Notes under the pieces: generated by a model
What the model was told of the DNA's origin: nothing
What the model saw: only the letters and a program-made list of their open reading frames with translations
Database searches by the model: none
Part shown: in pieces, positions 16,934 to 25,809 of the stretch
Layout of the letters: every line of letters begins with the position of its first letter
Position numbering within the stretch: the first letter of the stretch is position 1
Position numbers and translations under genes: made by a program
From: Streptomyces mirabilis
GTDB lineage: Bacteria; Actinomycetota; Actinomycetes; Streptomycetales; Streptomycetaceae
DNA: 64,000 nucleotides
Direction: 5' to 3'
NCBI RefSeq assembly: GCF_018310535.1
Contig: NZ_CP074103.1
Coordinates: 310,001 to 374,000, forward strand

Positions 16934-17019
16934 ACTCAGCGCTGCCGGCCGCGGCCGCTCGAAGCCGGCCCCGCCCTCCGTGCCTTCAGGTTTGTCGTTC
17001 GCGCGGGTCGTGGCGCTGA
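16930..17019 (+). CDS. Possible 29-aa peptide overlapping the preceding stop
   Basis: ATGA at 16930 gives a 29-codon frame (Arg/Pro-rich) ending at TGA 17017-17019. Only the coupling overlap supports it; the composition is what random GC-rich DNA gives. It may be nothing. Confidence 0.2.
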   Translation: MNSALPAAAARSRPRPPCLQVCRSRGSWR

Positions 17020-17104
17020 GCGAGCCCCTCCCGTACCCGCCCCTGTTCCCCACCTTGCCTCGCAAGACCTCGGGAGCACCCGCACCTATCGAGACGGATA
17101 TTCC

Positions 17105-18928
17105 ATGGCTGGGCGTATCGAGGACTACGCACTCATCGGAGACATGCAGACGGCCGCCCTGATCTGCCGGGACGGCAGCATCGACTGGCTCTGCTTGCCG
17201 CGCTTCGACTCCTCCTCTGTTTTCACCCGCCTCCTGGGAACCGGGGATCACGGCTACTGGCAGATCGGCCCCGCCCGCCCCGACGGCGCCCAGGCCCCGA
17301 ATGCGGACCGACGCGGCTACCGCGGCGACGCCCTCATCCTCGAATCCGAGTGGGACACCCCGACCGGCAGCATCCGTGTCACTGACCTCATGCCTCCCCG
17401 TGACGGCCACAGCCCGCAGCTCATCCGGATCGTTGAAGGGATCAGCGGCACGGTTGAAGTCGCATCCGCCTGGTGCCCGCGCTTCGGATACGGAAAGCAC
17501 CGGCCCTGGATCTACGAACATCAGGGCCGCACCGTTGCCATCGACGGGCCGGACGCCCTCTGGCTGGACGCCACGGTGGAGACTGTCCAAAAGGAAGACG
17601 CCCTGGTCAGCCACTTCACCGTCAGCGCCGGCGATACGGTGAATTTTGCCCTCAGCTGGCACTCCTCCCACCACCTCACGACACCGGAAATCCCGGATAC
17701 CTGGGCTGCGTTGGAGGCCACCGAAGAGTTCTGGCGGGAGTGGGTCGCGCGGTGCACCTACGACGGCCCGTACCGTGATGCGGTCGTCCGCTCTTTGATC
17801 ACGCTGAAGGCCATGACGTACGCGCCGACCGGCGCGATCGTCGCCGCCGTGACCACCTCTCTCCCCGAGACGATCGGCGGCGTACGCAACTGGGACTACC
17901 GCTACACCTGGCTCCGCGACGCTTCGATCACCCTGTCCGCCTTGCTGCGTACCGGCTACCGCGAGGAGGCCGAGGCGTGGCGGCAGTGGCTCCGGCGGGC
18001 CGTGGCCGGCAACCCTGACGACATTCAGATCATGTACTCGATCCTGGGCGAGCGGAATCTGCCCGAGCGGGAGTTGCCCTGGCTGCCCGGGTACGAGGGC
18101 TCCACGCCGGTTCGAGTAGGCAACGACGCTGCCGACCAACTCCAGCTCGATGTTCCCGGCGAGGTCATCGACACGCTGTATCTGGCCCATATGCACGGCA
18201 TCGCCCGGTGCGAGCGCACCGCGACCCTGCACCTCGGGCTCGTCGACTACCTCAAGCGGCGCTGGCAGGAGCCGGATGACGGCATCTGGGAAGTGCGCGG
18301 CGGACGACGCCACTTCGTGCACTCCAAGATCATGGCCTGGGTCGCGGTCGACCGCACGGTGCGCCTGGTGGAGGCTGGCGTCCTCGACGCTGACCTGGCC
18401 GAGCTGGCCGAGCTCCGCGACGCCATCCACGCCGAGGTGTGCCAGAAGGGCTACGACTCCGAGCGGAACACGTTCACCCAGTCCTATGGATCCACCGAAT
18501 TGGACGCGGCCCTGCTGCTGCTCCCGCGCACCGGGTTCCTCCCGCCGGACGACCCGCGGGTTATCGGCACGGTCGCCGCGGTACGCGGCGAGCTCTCGAC
18601 GGACGATGGCCTGGTCCACCGCTATCCGACCGACGGCAACCAAGTGGGAGTCGACGGCCTTGCGGGTGACGAGGGGAGCTTCCTGCTCTGCTCCTTCTGG
18701 ATGGTCGACGCCCTCGCGCTCACCGGCCAGCTGGAGGAAGCGCGGGCCCTGTTCGAGCAGCTGCTCGCGCTGTGCAATGACGTCGGCCTGCTCGCCGAGG
18801 AGTACGACGTGGCGTCCGGCCGCCAGCTGGGGAATTTCCCCCAGGCCTTCTCGATGATCGGCCTGATCGAGAGTGCCGTCCTGATGAGCGAGCTGGAGCG
18901 GACGGCTAGGCCGGTGATCGCCGCATGA
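17105..18928 (+). CDS. Glycoside hydrolase family 15 (glucoamylase/trehalase-like)
   Basis: A 607-aa cytoplasmic GH15 enzyme. The N-terminal domain starts RIEDYALIGDMQTAALICRD with SIDWLCLPRFDS. The (alpha/alpha)6 barrel has NWDYRYTWLRDAS near residue 262 with the catalytic acid region, then HFVHSKIMAWVAVDR and GDEGSFLLCSFW near 522 carrying the second catalytic Glu. Actinobacterial members hydrolyse trehalose or short alpha-glucans. No signal peptide. ATG 17105 lies about 170 bp after the previous gene; the stop overlaps the next gene by ATGA. Confidence 0.9.
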   Translation: MAGRIEDYALIGDMQTAALICRDGSIDWLCLPRFDSSSVFTRLLGTGDHGYWQIGPARPDGAQAPNADRRGYRGDALILESEWDTPTGSIRVTDLMPPRDGHSPQLIRIVEGISGTVEVASAWCPRFGYGKHRPWIYEHQGRTVAIDGPDALWLDATVETVQKEDALVSHFTVSAGDTVNFALSWHSSHHLTTPEIPDTWAALEATEEFWREWVARCTYDGPYRDAVVRSLITLKAMTYAPTGAIVAAVTTSLPETIGGVRNWDYRYTWLRDASITLSALLRTGYREEAEAWRQWLRRAVAGNPDDIQIMYSILGERNLPERELPWLPGYEGSTPVRVGNDAADQLQLDVPGEVIDTLYLAHMHGIARCERTATLHLGLVDYLKRRWQEPDDGIWEVRGGRRHFVHSKIMAWVAVDRTVRLVEAGVLDADLAELAELRDAIHAEVCQKGYDSERNTFTQSYGSTELDAALLLLPRTGFLPPDDPRVIGTVAAVRGELSTDDGLVHRYPTDGNQVGVDGLAGDEGSFLLCSFWMVDALALTGQLEEARALFEQLLALCNDVGLLAEEYDVASGRQLGNFPQAFSMIGLIESAVLMSELERTARPVIAA

Positions 18929-19419
18929 ACACGGTGCCCGCGATCGCGGACCTCTTCCCGGACACGATCACCGCCGACGCTCCGGTCGCTGTCGAGATCG
19001 GCCGCGACTGTGACACCGCGGCGATGCCCGAGCTGGCGGCACGCCGGATTCTCTCCCTGCTGGGTCACATCAACCCGCACCCGGTGGGCGCCTCGATGGC
19101 CCGCGGGAACGAGTGGGTACTGATCCTGCCGCCCCATTCCGGCCGCGGAATGTGCTGGCCCTGGCCGGTAGACCACCGCGACAGCGGAGTTCTGGCCGTG
19201 CCCCCGCTGAGCTCCGGCCCGGCCGAGGATCTCCACTGGGCCCGACTCGGCAACAACGAGGGCCGCGTCTACTCCGCGCCCCTGCCGCTGTATGCGTCCC
19301 TACCGCTGCTCACAGCACTTCGACCACAACCCGAAGCACGCCGCCTCAGCCTTGCCCCCGCTCGTTCACAGTCGACCCCCACTTCGCGCGAGGACCTCAC
19401 ATGCTCGATTCGCTGGTGA
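18925..19419 (+). CDS. Hypothetical protein preceding the conservon
   Basis: A 164-aa protein coupled to the GH15 gene by ATGA at 18925. It contains INPHPVGASMARGNEWVLIL and SGRGMCWPWPVDHRDSGVLA and has no known family. Its last 19 bases overlap the start of cvnA, whose SD lies inside it, so it probably feeds ribosomes into the conservon. Confidence 0.55.
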   Translation: MNTVPAIADLFPDTITADAPVAVEIGRDCDTAAMPELAARRILSLLGHINPHPVGASMARGNEWVLILPPHSGRGMCWPWPVDHRDSGVLAVPPLSSGPAEDLHWARLGNNEGRVYSAPLPLYASLPLLTALRPQPEARRLSLAPARSQSTPTSREDLTCSIRW

Positions 19420-20735
19420 CCGCGACCGCACTGCTCGGTGGCGGATTCGCCACCACATCGATGGGCCTCATAGTGCAGGCCCGCAGAAAGCGGGCCCTGG
19501 CCGCCCGGGTCACACCCCTGGAAGCCCAGCGGGATTCCGCGCTCGCATACGCCGCCGCGATGGAGGCGGAATCGAAGCATTTCGCTGAGGTGCGGATGCC
19601 CGCGTTGGTGGACGCCCTCGCCCGCGGACACCGTGGCGTGCCGGTGCCCGGACTCAGCCAGGAGCGTCTCGCCGGCAGTCCCATCGACCACGGCCATCAG
19701 ACCGTGATGGGGCTGCTCCAGGAGGCCCTCACGGTCACCCGCGATCAGATCGGGCTCTCCGCGCGGTCCTCAGTGCGGGACATCATCGACGAGGCGCAGA
19801 CGCACCTGCACCGCTGCCAGATGAACGTCGTCGAAGAGATGGACCGCTACCCCCAGGGCACGACGTATCACCAGAGCCTGATGGGCTTCGACCACCTGGT
19901 CACCCAGGCCCTGCACACGCTCCAGCGCACGCGCATCCTGGCCGGTTCGTGGCCCGGTCTGCAGCGTGCGGACTGCACCTTCGGCGAGGTCGTCGAATCC
20001 GCGCGGGGCCGGATCAACGCCTATCTGCGGGTGAGTTACACCTACGAGCCCGGCAGCGGCGAGACCTGGCTCGAAGGCCGTGTCGTCGAGCCGGTCACGG
20101 TGGCGCTCACCGAGCTGCTGTCCAACGCCACCGCGTACTCCGACGGCAAGGTCTTCGTCGAGGTGCAGGCGTTCCAGACGGGGTTCTGCATCGTCGTCGA
20201 CGACGGCGGCCTGAACATGAACGCCTATCAGCGTGAGGAGGCCGCCCGGAAGTTGTCGCGGCACACCGTGCTGGACGTGACGGCTCTGGAGGACACGCGC
20301 CAGCTCGGGTTCGCCGTCATCGGCCGCCTCGCCGGCGAGTACGGCTTCGCCGCCGATGTCACCAGTACGTCCCCGTACGGCGGCGTGCGGGCCGTCCTTC
20401 GCATCCCGCGGGAACTCTTCGGACACGGTCCGACCGCAGAGGAGACCCAGGCGGAGCGCCGAGCAGCGGCCACTCGGGCCACAGGCCACGCCTCGGCCTC
20501 ACCGACCGAGGCTCCCCCGGAAGGGGGCCAGGCCGACCGACAGGGTGAGCCGTCGGACGGCAGTGTCCTGCCGCAGCGGCGCAGGCGCTCGCCCCGTCCC
20601 ACAGCCCCCGTAGCCACCGGCGCGCCAGCGCCTGCCGAGGACCCGGAGGCGTTCACGCAGGGCTTTGCCCACCTGGCGGAGACCATCCGCGACCACGAGT
20701 CCAGCCCCACCGAAGGAGAGCAGTTCCGTGCCTGA
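19401..20735 (+). CDS. cvnA: Conservon sensor-like ATP-binding protein CvnA
   Basis: The 444-aa protein has one N-terminal membrane helix (LVTATALLGGGFATTSMGLIV), a helical cytoplasmic region and a histidine-kinase-type ATPase domain (N-box ALTELLSNATAYSD, DDGGLNM, LGFAVIGRLA) without an obvious phospho-His box. A disordered Pro/Arg/Glu-rich tail follows. It is the first gene of a six-gene conservon; in S. coelicolor such sets form a membrane complex resembling a eukaryotic G-protein-coupled system. ATG 19401 follows GAGGA. Confidence 0.85.
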   Translation: MLDSLVTATALLGGGFATTSMGLIVQARRKRALAARVTPLEAQRDSALAYAAAMEAESKHFAEVRMPALVDALARGHRGVPVPGLSQERLAGSPIDHGHQTVMGLLQEALTVTRDQIGLSARSSVRDIIDEAQTHLHRCQMNVVEEMDRYPQGTTYHQSLMGFDHLVTQALHTLQRTRILAGSWPGLQRADCTFGEVVESARGRINAYLRVSYTYEPGSGETWLEGRVVEPVTVALTELLSNATAYSDGKVFVEVQAFQTGFCIVVDDGGLNMNAYQREEAARKLSRHTVLDVTALEDTRQLGFAVIGRLAGEYGFAADVTSTSPYGGVRAVLRIPRELFGHGPTAEETQAERRAAATRATGHASASPTEAPPEGGQADRQGEPSDGSVLPQRRRRSPRPTAPVATGAPAPAEDPEAFTQGFAHLAETIRDHESSPTEGEQFRA

Positions 20736-21165
20736 CCAGCAGCCCACCGCCGACACCCACGACATGTCCTGGGTCCTCAACCGTCTCGCGGAGGAGAAGG
20801 GCGTTCTGCACGCCGTCCTCTTCAGCTCCGACGGCATGGTGCTGGCCCACTCGGACGGCGTCCACCGCGATGTGGCCGACCGAGCTGGGGCCAGTTCCTC
20901 GAGCATCTTCTCTCTCGGCCGCTCCATCGCCGAGCTCGCCGAAGCGAACGAGGACGAGGACACCCCCCGCAAGGTCATCATCGACCTGCCGAACCGCTGC
21001 ATCCTCGTCTTCGGAGCCGGGCACAACACCGCGCTGGCTGTATCCGTCACCGCGGAGATGACCGCGCCCGAAGTGGCCGTCGCCTCCGGGGCGACGATCA
21101 AGGCCATCAAGGGCCTGGCTCCCGCGCTGTCCGCCCGGGAGCGGACAGCGTACGGAACGTCGTGA
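20728..21165 (+). CDS. cvnB: Conservon roadblock/LC7 protein CvnB
   Basis: A 145-aa roadblock/LC7-fold protein (LNRLAEEKGVLHAVLFSSDG, then SSIFSLGRSIAEL and NRCILVFGAGHNTALAVSV). It likely acts with CvnC and CvnD as a GTPase-activating-like subunit. GTG 20728 follows AAGGAG at 20713-20718 and overlaps the end of cvnA by eight bases. Confidence 0.9.
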   Translation: MPDQQPTADTHDMSWVLNRLAEEKGVLHAVLFSSDGMVLAHSDGVHRDVADRAGASSSSIFSLGRSIAELAEANEDEDTPRKVIIDLPNRCILVFGAGHNTALAVSVTAEMTAPEVAVASGATIKAIKGLAPALSARERTAYGTS

Positions 21166-21518
21166 CCCCCCGCGGCCGGCGGCGCGCCGGGATGGTGCGG
21201 CCCTACACCCCGACCGGGGGAAGGGCCGCGCCCACCCGCCGCACCCTGGACCTGGCCACTCTGCTGATCGCCGACCCGGACAAGCCGCTGCACGGCCTGG
21301 ACGCACACTCCCGCCGGCTGATGCAGCACTGCCTGCCCGGAGTGCTGTCGCTGGCCGAGGTCAGCGCCGACCTGCAACTCCCGGCCGCTGTGACGAAGGT
21401 GCTGGTCTCCTCCCTCGTCGACAGCAGCCACCTCGTCAGCCGTGACCCCGTACCCGCCGCTCAGCAGCACGACAGACAGCTGCTGGAGAGGATCCGCAAT
21501 GCGCTCATCGACCTCTGA
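21162..21518 (+). CDS. cvnC: Conservon DUF742 protein CvnC
   Basis: A 118-aa DUF742 protein: MVRPYTPTGGRAAPTRRTLD at the start, then LPGVLSLAEVSADLQLPAAV with winged-helix character. Coupled to cvnB by GTGA at 21162 and overlapping cvnD by 20 bases. Confidence 0.9.
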   Translation: MTPRGRRRAGMVRPYTPTGGRAAPTRRTLDLATLLIADPDKPLHGLDAHSRRLMQHCLPGVLSLAEVSADLQLPAAVTKVLVSSLVDSSHLVSRDPVPAAQQHDRQLLERIRNALIDL

Positions 21519-22098
21519 GGGCAACTACCTGGCGCCCGGTGTCAGCCACTCGGTGAAGATCGTCGTGCTGGGCCCATTCGCCGTCGGCAAGACCACGTTC
21601 GTCGGTGCGGTCTCCGAGATCAGGCCCACGTCAACCGAGGAACGGATGACGAAAGCCGGCGAGATCGTCGACACGCTGCGCGGGTTGTCGGACAAGAACA
21701 CCACCACGGTCGCGCTCGACTTCGGCCGCCTGACCCTGACCGACGACATCGTGCTCTACATGTTCGGCGGCCCCGGTCAGCCGCGGTTCGACTACATGAT
21801 CGACGAGCTGATGCAGGGCGCCCTCGGTGGCGTCGTCCTGGTCGACACGGCGCGCATCACCGAGTCCTGGGACGCCATGGGGCGCATGGAAGAAGCCGAT
21901 CTGCCCTACGTGGTCGCGGTCAATACCTTCGCGGCCTCCCCCCACTACAGCGAAGCCGAACTGCGCAAGGCCCTGGACCTCCACCCGTCCACGCCCCTCG
22001 TCGAGTGCGACGTACGGGAAAAGAGCTCGGCGAAGGCTCCGCTGATAGCACTCGTCTCCCACCTGCTGTCCCGTCCCAGCCTGGAGCCCGCCTCATGA
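21499..22098 (+). CDS. cvnD: Conservon small GTP-binding protein CvnD
   Basis: A 199-aa Ras-like GTP/ATP-binding protein: Walker A GPFAVGKTTFVG near residue 25, switch region TTVALDFGRLTL, LYMFGGPGQPRFDYM (G3-like) and a variant NKxD region VAVNTF. ATG 21499 lies within the cvnC end. It overlaps cvnE by ATGA. Confidence 0.9.
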   Translation: MRSSTSEGNYLAPGVSHSVKIVVLGPFAVGKTTFVGAVSEIRPTSTEERMTKAGEIVDTLRGLSDKNTTTVALDFGRLTLTDDIVLYMFGGPGQPRFDYMIDELMQGALGGVVLVDTARITESWDAMGRMEEADLPYVVAVNTFAASPHYSEAELRKALDLHPSTPLVECDVREKSSAKAPLIALVSHLLSRPSLEPAS

Positions 22099-23345
22099 CA
22101 TCGCCGCCCCCGCTCTCCGCGAGCGGCTGCCCCATGCTGCACGGGGCCGCTTTCGCCGCCCAGCCTCAAGCCACCTACGACCAACTGCGCAGCCAGGGAC
22201 CCGTCGGCTGGGCCGAGATCGCCCCCACCGTCCACGCCCTGGTCGTCACACAGCACCGCGCCGCCGTCACCCTCCTGAATGACACGCGCACGTACTCCAA
22301 GGACTCCCGCCGCTGGGCAGCCCTGGCCAACGGCGAAGTTCCGGGCGACAGCCCCGTGCTGGGCATGATGGCCTGGCGTCCCTCGGTCCTCTACACCGAC
22401 GACCAGGAGCACGCCCGCCTGCGCTGGGCGATGGACGACTGCATCGCCCGCATCAGCCCCCACTGGCTCAGGGAGATCACTCAACGCAGCGCCCTGACGC
22501 TGATCGCCCGGATCATCGGGGACGGCCAGGCCGACATCATGAGCGACTTCGCCGACATCCTCCCCATGCTGGTGTTCGCCGAACTCCTGGGATGCCCGCC
22601 CGAGAAGTCCACCCGCATGGTGCGCGCGTGCCAGGACCTCATCAGCGCCGGCCCCGAAGCGGCCCAGGGCGCAGCCGACTTCGCAGGACTCCTGTACGAG
22701 CTCATCCAGATTCGCCGCGCCCAGCCCGGCCAGGACCTCACCTCCTGGATGATCAACCACGCCGCCGCCCTGACGGACGAGGAAGCACTCAACCAGCTGT
22801 TCTGCGCCGTCGGCGCCGGCATCATCCCCGCCGCCGCGTGCACCGCCTGGACCCTTCACCTGCTCCTGCGCGACGACGACTACGCCGGCAACCTCGCCGC
22901 CGGAACTCTCACCGTGCGCCGCGCCCTGGAGAAGGCACTGTGGCAGCGCCCGCCGATGGCGAACTTCTCCGTCCACTTCGCCCGCCACGACACCTACCTC
23001 CACGGGGCGTACGTGCAGGCAGGGACCCCTGTTCTCATCTCCCACGCGGCAGCGAACACCGACCCGGCGCTCCCCGACGACCTCGGGTACGACAACCGCA
23101 GCCACCTCGCCTGGTCGGCGGGCCCGCACCGCTGCCCCGCGATCTCCCAGGCGACCACGATCGTCCAGACCGGTGTCGAGACCGTTCTGGACCAGCTCTG
23201 GGACATGGAGCTGATCTCCACCGACCCGGAACCCCTCCTGCGGCACGGCCCTTTCCACCAGTGCCCGCAGACGATGCCCGTCAGGTTCCGGCCCAAGTCG
23301 CAAGACCGTCTTCCCACCGCCGCTCTCGCAGGAGGTTCCTCGTGA
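22095..23345 (+). CDS. cvnE: Conservon cytochrome P450 CvnE (CYP157-like)
   Basis: The 416-aa P450 differs from the canonical fold at two key sites. The K-helix ExxR is replaced by EKALW (near residue 279), as known for the CYP157 family (EQSLW type). The heme loop reads LAWSAGPHRCPA with Cys near 347 instead of FGxGxHxCxG. The I-helix LFCAVGAGIIPAAA also lacks the acid/Thr pair. Starts by ATGA overlap with cvnD and ends in GTGA overlap with cvnF. It probably needs its CYP154 neighbour or has a non-monooxygenase role. Confidence 0.85.
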   Translation: MTSPPPLSASGCPMLHGAAFAAQPQATYDQLRSQGPVGWAEIAPTVHALVVTQHRAAVTLLNDTRTYSKDSRRWAALANGEVPGDSPVLGMMAWRPSVLYTDDQEHARLRWAMDDCIARISPHWLREITQRSALTLIARIIGDGQADIMSDFADILPMLVFAELLGCPPEKSTRMVRACQDLISAGPEAAQGAADFAGLLYELIQIRRAQPGQDLTSWMINHAAALTDEEALNQLFCAVGAGIIPAAACTAWTLHLLLRDDDYAGNLAAGTLTVRRALEKALWQRPPMANFSVHFARHDTYLHGAYVQAGTPVLISHAAANTDPALPDDLGYDNRSHLAWSAGPHRCPAISQATTIVQTGVETVLDQLWDMELISTDPEPLLRHGPFHQCPQTMPVRFRPKSQDRLPTAALAGGSS

Positions 23346-24577
23346 CCAGCACCCCCGCCCGGACCGCGACCGTGACACTCGACAGCAGCGGCGGCCGCCG
23401 CCTGTTCGCCCAGGCCGACGAGCTTCGGGCGGCCGGCCCGGCCGTCCGGGTCCGCATGCCGGAAGATGTCCCCGCCTGGTCGGTCACCCGCGGAGACGTC
23501 GCCAAGCGGCTCCTCACCCATCCCCATGTCTCCAAGGACGCCCGCAAGTCCTGGCCCTCCCACACCCCGGGTTCCATACCGTGGCTCTACGCCTGGGTCG
23601 ACGTCGTCTCGATGTTCACCTCCGACGGCGACGACCACAAACGCCTGCGCCAACTGGTCAGCCGCGCCTTCACCCCCGGGCGGGTCGAAGCGATGCGCCC
23701 GGTCCTCCAGGCCATCGTCACCGACCTCCTCGACACCCTGGCCCACCAGGACCAGACCGCGCCCGTCGATCTGCGCACCCACTTCTCCTACCGGGTGCCC
23801 ACACGCCTGATCTGCGACCTCTTCGGAGTTCCCGCCGATCAGCGCCCCGAGATGCTCCGCGTCATCGACTCCGTCCTCGCCACCGACGTCACTGCGGAGC
23901 AGGCCGAAGCGACCAAGCACGACCTCTACCAGGCCATGCAGACACTCATCGACGTCAAACGGGCCACCCCCGGCGAGGACATGACCAGCCTGCTGCTGGC
24001 CGCCCATGAGGAAGACGGTGACCGGCTCAGCCACATCGAGCTGATCTCGACCCTGATCCTGATGATCGGGGCGGGCAGCGAGACCGCCGTCGCCCTCATC
24101 AACGCCGCCGTACGCGAGCTCCTCAACCACCCGGACCAGCTGGCGACCGTTCTGGCCGACCCCCGGCGCTGGCGCGACGTCATCGAGGAAGCCCTCCGCC
24201 TCCACCCGCCGATCATGCACCTGCCCCTGCGCTACGCCACCAAGGACATCGACCTCGGCGAGGGCGTCATCATCGAGGAAGGCGACGCCATCCTGATCGG
24301 CTTCGGCGCCCACGGCCGCGACCCGGGCGTCCACGACGATCCCGAGGCCTTCCGCATCGACCGGGACGACAAGGACCACATGGCCTTCGGCCACGGCATC
24401 CACTACTGCCTGGGTGCCCCGCTGGCCAAGCTCGAAGCCGAGGTAGCGCTCCCGGCCCTGTTCGAGCGGTTCCCCCAGATCGCCCTGGCCTGCAAGGTCG
24501 AGGACCTCGAGCCGCAGCGCTCCTTCATCGGCACCGACGTCACCGCGCTGCCCGTCGTGCTGCACGCCTCGGCGTAG
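23342..24577 (+). CDS. cvnF: Conservon cytochrome P450 CvnF (CYP154-like)
   Basis: The 411-aa P450 has intact signatures: I-helix LMIGAGSETAVALI, K-helix EEALRLHPP (ExxR) and heme loop MAFGHGIHYCLGAPLAKLEA. CYP154/CYP157 pairs are found in several Streptomyces conservons. GTG 23342 overlaps the stop of cvnE. The substrate cannot be inferred. Confidence 0.9.
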   Translation: MTSTPARTATVTLDSSGGRRLFAQADELRAAGPAVRVRMPEDVPAWSVTRGDVAKRLLTHPHVSKDARKSWPSHTPGSIPWLYAWVDVVSMFTSDGDDHKRLRQLVSRAFTPGRVEAMRPVLQAIVTDLLDTLAHQDQTAPVDLRTHFSYRVPTRLICDLFGVPADQRPEMLRVIDSVLATDVTAEQAEATKHDLYQAMQTLIDVKRATPGEDMTSLLLAAHEEDGDRLSHIELISTLILMIGAGSETAVALINAAVRELLNHPDQLATVLADPRRWRDVIEEALRLHPPIMHLPLRYATKDIDLGEGVIIEEGDAILIGFGAHGRDPGVHDDPEAFRIDRDDKDHMAFGHGIHYCLGAPLAKLEAEVALPALFERFPQIALACKVEDLEPQRSFIGTDVTALPVVLHASA

Positions 24578-24682
24578 AAGCGGCGCCGCTACCGCGTCGG
24601 CGGAGACAGTGCTTGCCGTCCCCGCCGGCGCACCTCCACCACCCCGCGTTCGTCACACAACATCGCCGACCCAGGACTCCAC

Positions 24683-25174
24683 ATGACCACCGCCCTGCCC
24701 GCCACGACCCTCACTGCTGACCAGCGGCGCGTCGCCGCGCGACTCGTCTACGGCGTGTCCAACAAGGCGATCGCCAGCCAGGTCTGCCTGTCCGTGGATG
24801 GCGTGGCCAGCCACCTCGGTGCGGCCCGCAAGAAGATGGGCTGCCCGGGATCTTCGCGCGCCGTCCTCGTCCACACCCTTCTCGCCGCCCGGGAGGTTCC
24901 CCCACCGGCCGGCAGCGGGACGGTTCCGGCGTTCACCAAGCACGAAGTGACGGTCATACGGGCCATCGCCAAGCACACCCTCAACGCCGACATCGGGAAT
25001 GCCATCGGTGTGCCGGCCGACGACGTGCGCGCCGAAATCGACGCCACCGTGGACAAAGGGAACGCCCGCAACGCAACCCACCTGGTCGGGCTGGCACACA
25101 CGTGGGGCATTCTCGGCACCTCGGACACTCAGCCCGAGACCGAAGCAACGGCTACGGCGGAGCCCGCCCGATGA
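24683..25174 (+). CDS. Protein with two LuxR/GerE-like HTH segments
   Basis: In the 163-aa protein the first half (LTADQRRVAARLVYGVSNKAI ... SVDGVASHLGAARKKMGC) is a LuxR-type HTH. The second half (FTKHEVTVIRAIAKHTLNADIG ... VPADDVRAEIDATVDKGN) has the same spacing and looks like a diverged repeat. No receiver or sensor domain. It is the first gene after the conservon (105 bp gap) and heads a long coupled run through 27983 and beyond. A DNA-binding regulator of this locus is likely. Confidence 0.7.
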   Translation: MTTALPATTLTADQRRVAARLVYGVSNKAIASQVCLSVDGVASHLGAARKKMGCPGSSRAVLVHTLLAAREVPPPAGSGTVPAFTKHEVTVIRAIAKHTLNADIGNAIGVPADDVRAEIDATVDKGNARNATHLVGLAHTWGILGTSDTQPETEATATAEPAR

Positions 25175-25809
25175 GCGCCCAGGGCAGCTTCCATGACGGC
25201 GACCGGCGACAATCTCCGACGGGCCGTAGGCCCACGGCGCCCGTATACGAGGTGCTGCCGATCAACACCGACGCCGCTCGCGCTGAAGCCGCGGCCCTGG
25301 CCACAGACCGCGCCCACCTGCTCGCTGGACAGGGCATAACCGTCTCCGCCGATCGCGCCAATGCCCTTCTCCGGGAAGCCGGCGCCCTTGGGTTCTACGA
25401 GGGCGGCATCCTCGTCGGCGCTCTTGTCCTGCACAGAGATCCGGATATGCGGCACTGGGGCGCCGACGGCCGCGATCCGGGACTTCTGGTCTCCCTTGAC
25501 CCGGTGACGGCCGGGTCGAGCCAGGTCGGACGGATGATGACCCTGTGGCTTGCCGATTACGCGGCCAACAGCCGGCTGATGTGGATCTGGTGCGATGTTC
25601 CGTGCCAGCCCGGAGCCGCCGATGAGGCAGCCCAGTGGTTACTGAAGTACCTGTGCGACCTCGGGTGGGAGACCCGATCGCCGACCAGTCGGAGTCCGAC
25701 CGGTGAACGCGTCGTCCGTCTGCGGCTGCGCGCCCACGCCAGACCCGCGCTGACAGAGGCGATCTACGATCCGCACGCAGTCGGGCCCCCGGCGGTGAAG
25801 GCGCTATGA
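25171..25809 (+). CDS. GNAT-like hypothetical protein
   Basis: A 212-aa protein coupled by ATGA. It reads as a GNAT-like fold: FYEGGILVGALVLHRDPD (strands), SSQVGRMMTLWLADYAAN (helix with acetyl-CoA loop position) and LKYLCDLGWE near the end. It is related to the protein at 26357, which has RIGWLLTIWARHYAAL and VDECGWN in the same places. A TTA codon occurs at 25639. Substrate unknown; catalysis unproven. Confidence 0.6.
   Translation: MSAQGSFHDGDRRQSPTGRRPTAPVYEVLPINTDAARAEAAALATDRAHLLAGQGITVSADRANALLREAGALGFYEGGILVGALVLHRDPDMRHWGADGRDPGLLVSLDPVTAGSSQVGRMMTLWLADYAANSRLMWIWCDVPCQPGAADEAAQWLLKYLCDLGWETRSPTSRSPTGERVVRLRLRAHARPALTEAIYDPHAVGPPAVKAL

Noticed and set aside
15926..18643. A 905-codon open frame antisense to the GH15 region
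   Set aside because: It is the GC-rich mirror frame of the intact GH15, DUF5999 and neighbouring genes, with no domain and no plausible start; typical of antisense open frames in Streptomyces.
21945..23378. A 477-codon antisense frame over cvnD/cvnE
   Set aside because: Covers the well-supported P450 and GTPase genes in the opposite strand and has no recognisable motif.
22592..24577. A frame reading through cvnE into cvnF that would suggest a fused P450
   Set aside because: The upstream part is out of frame with cvnE and Arg/Pro-rich. The P450 motifs only begin at GTG 23342, which overlaps the cvnE stop as expected.
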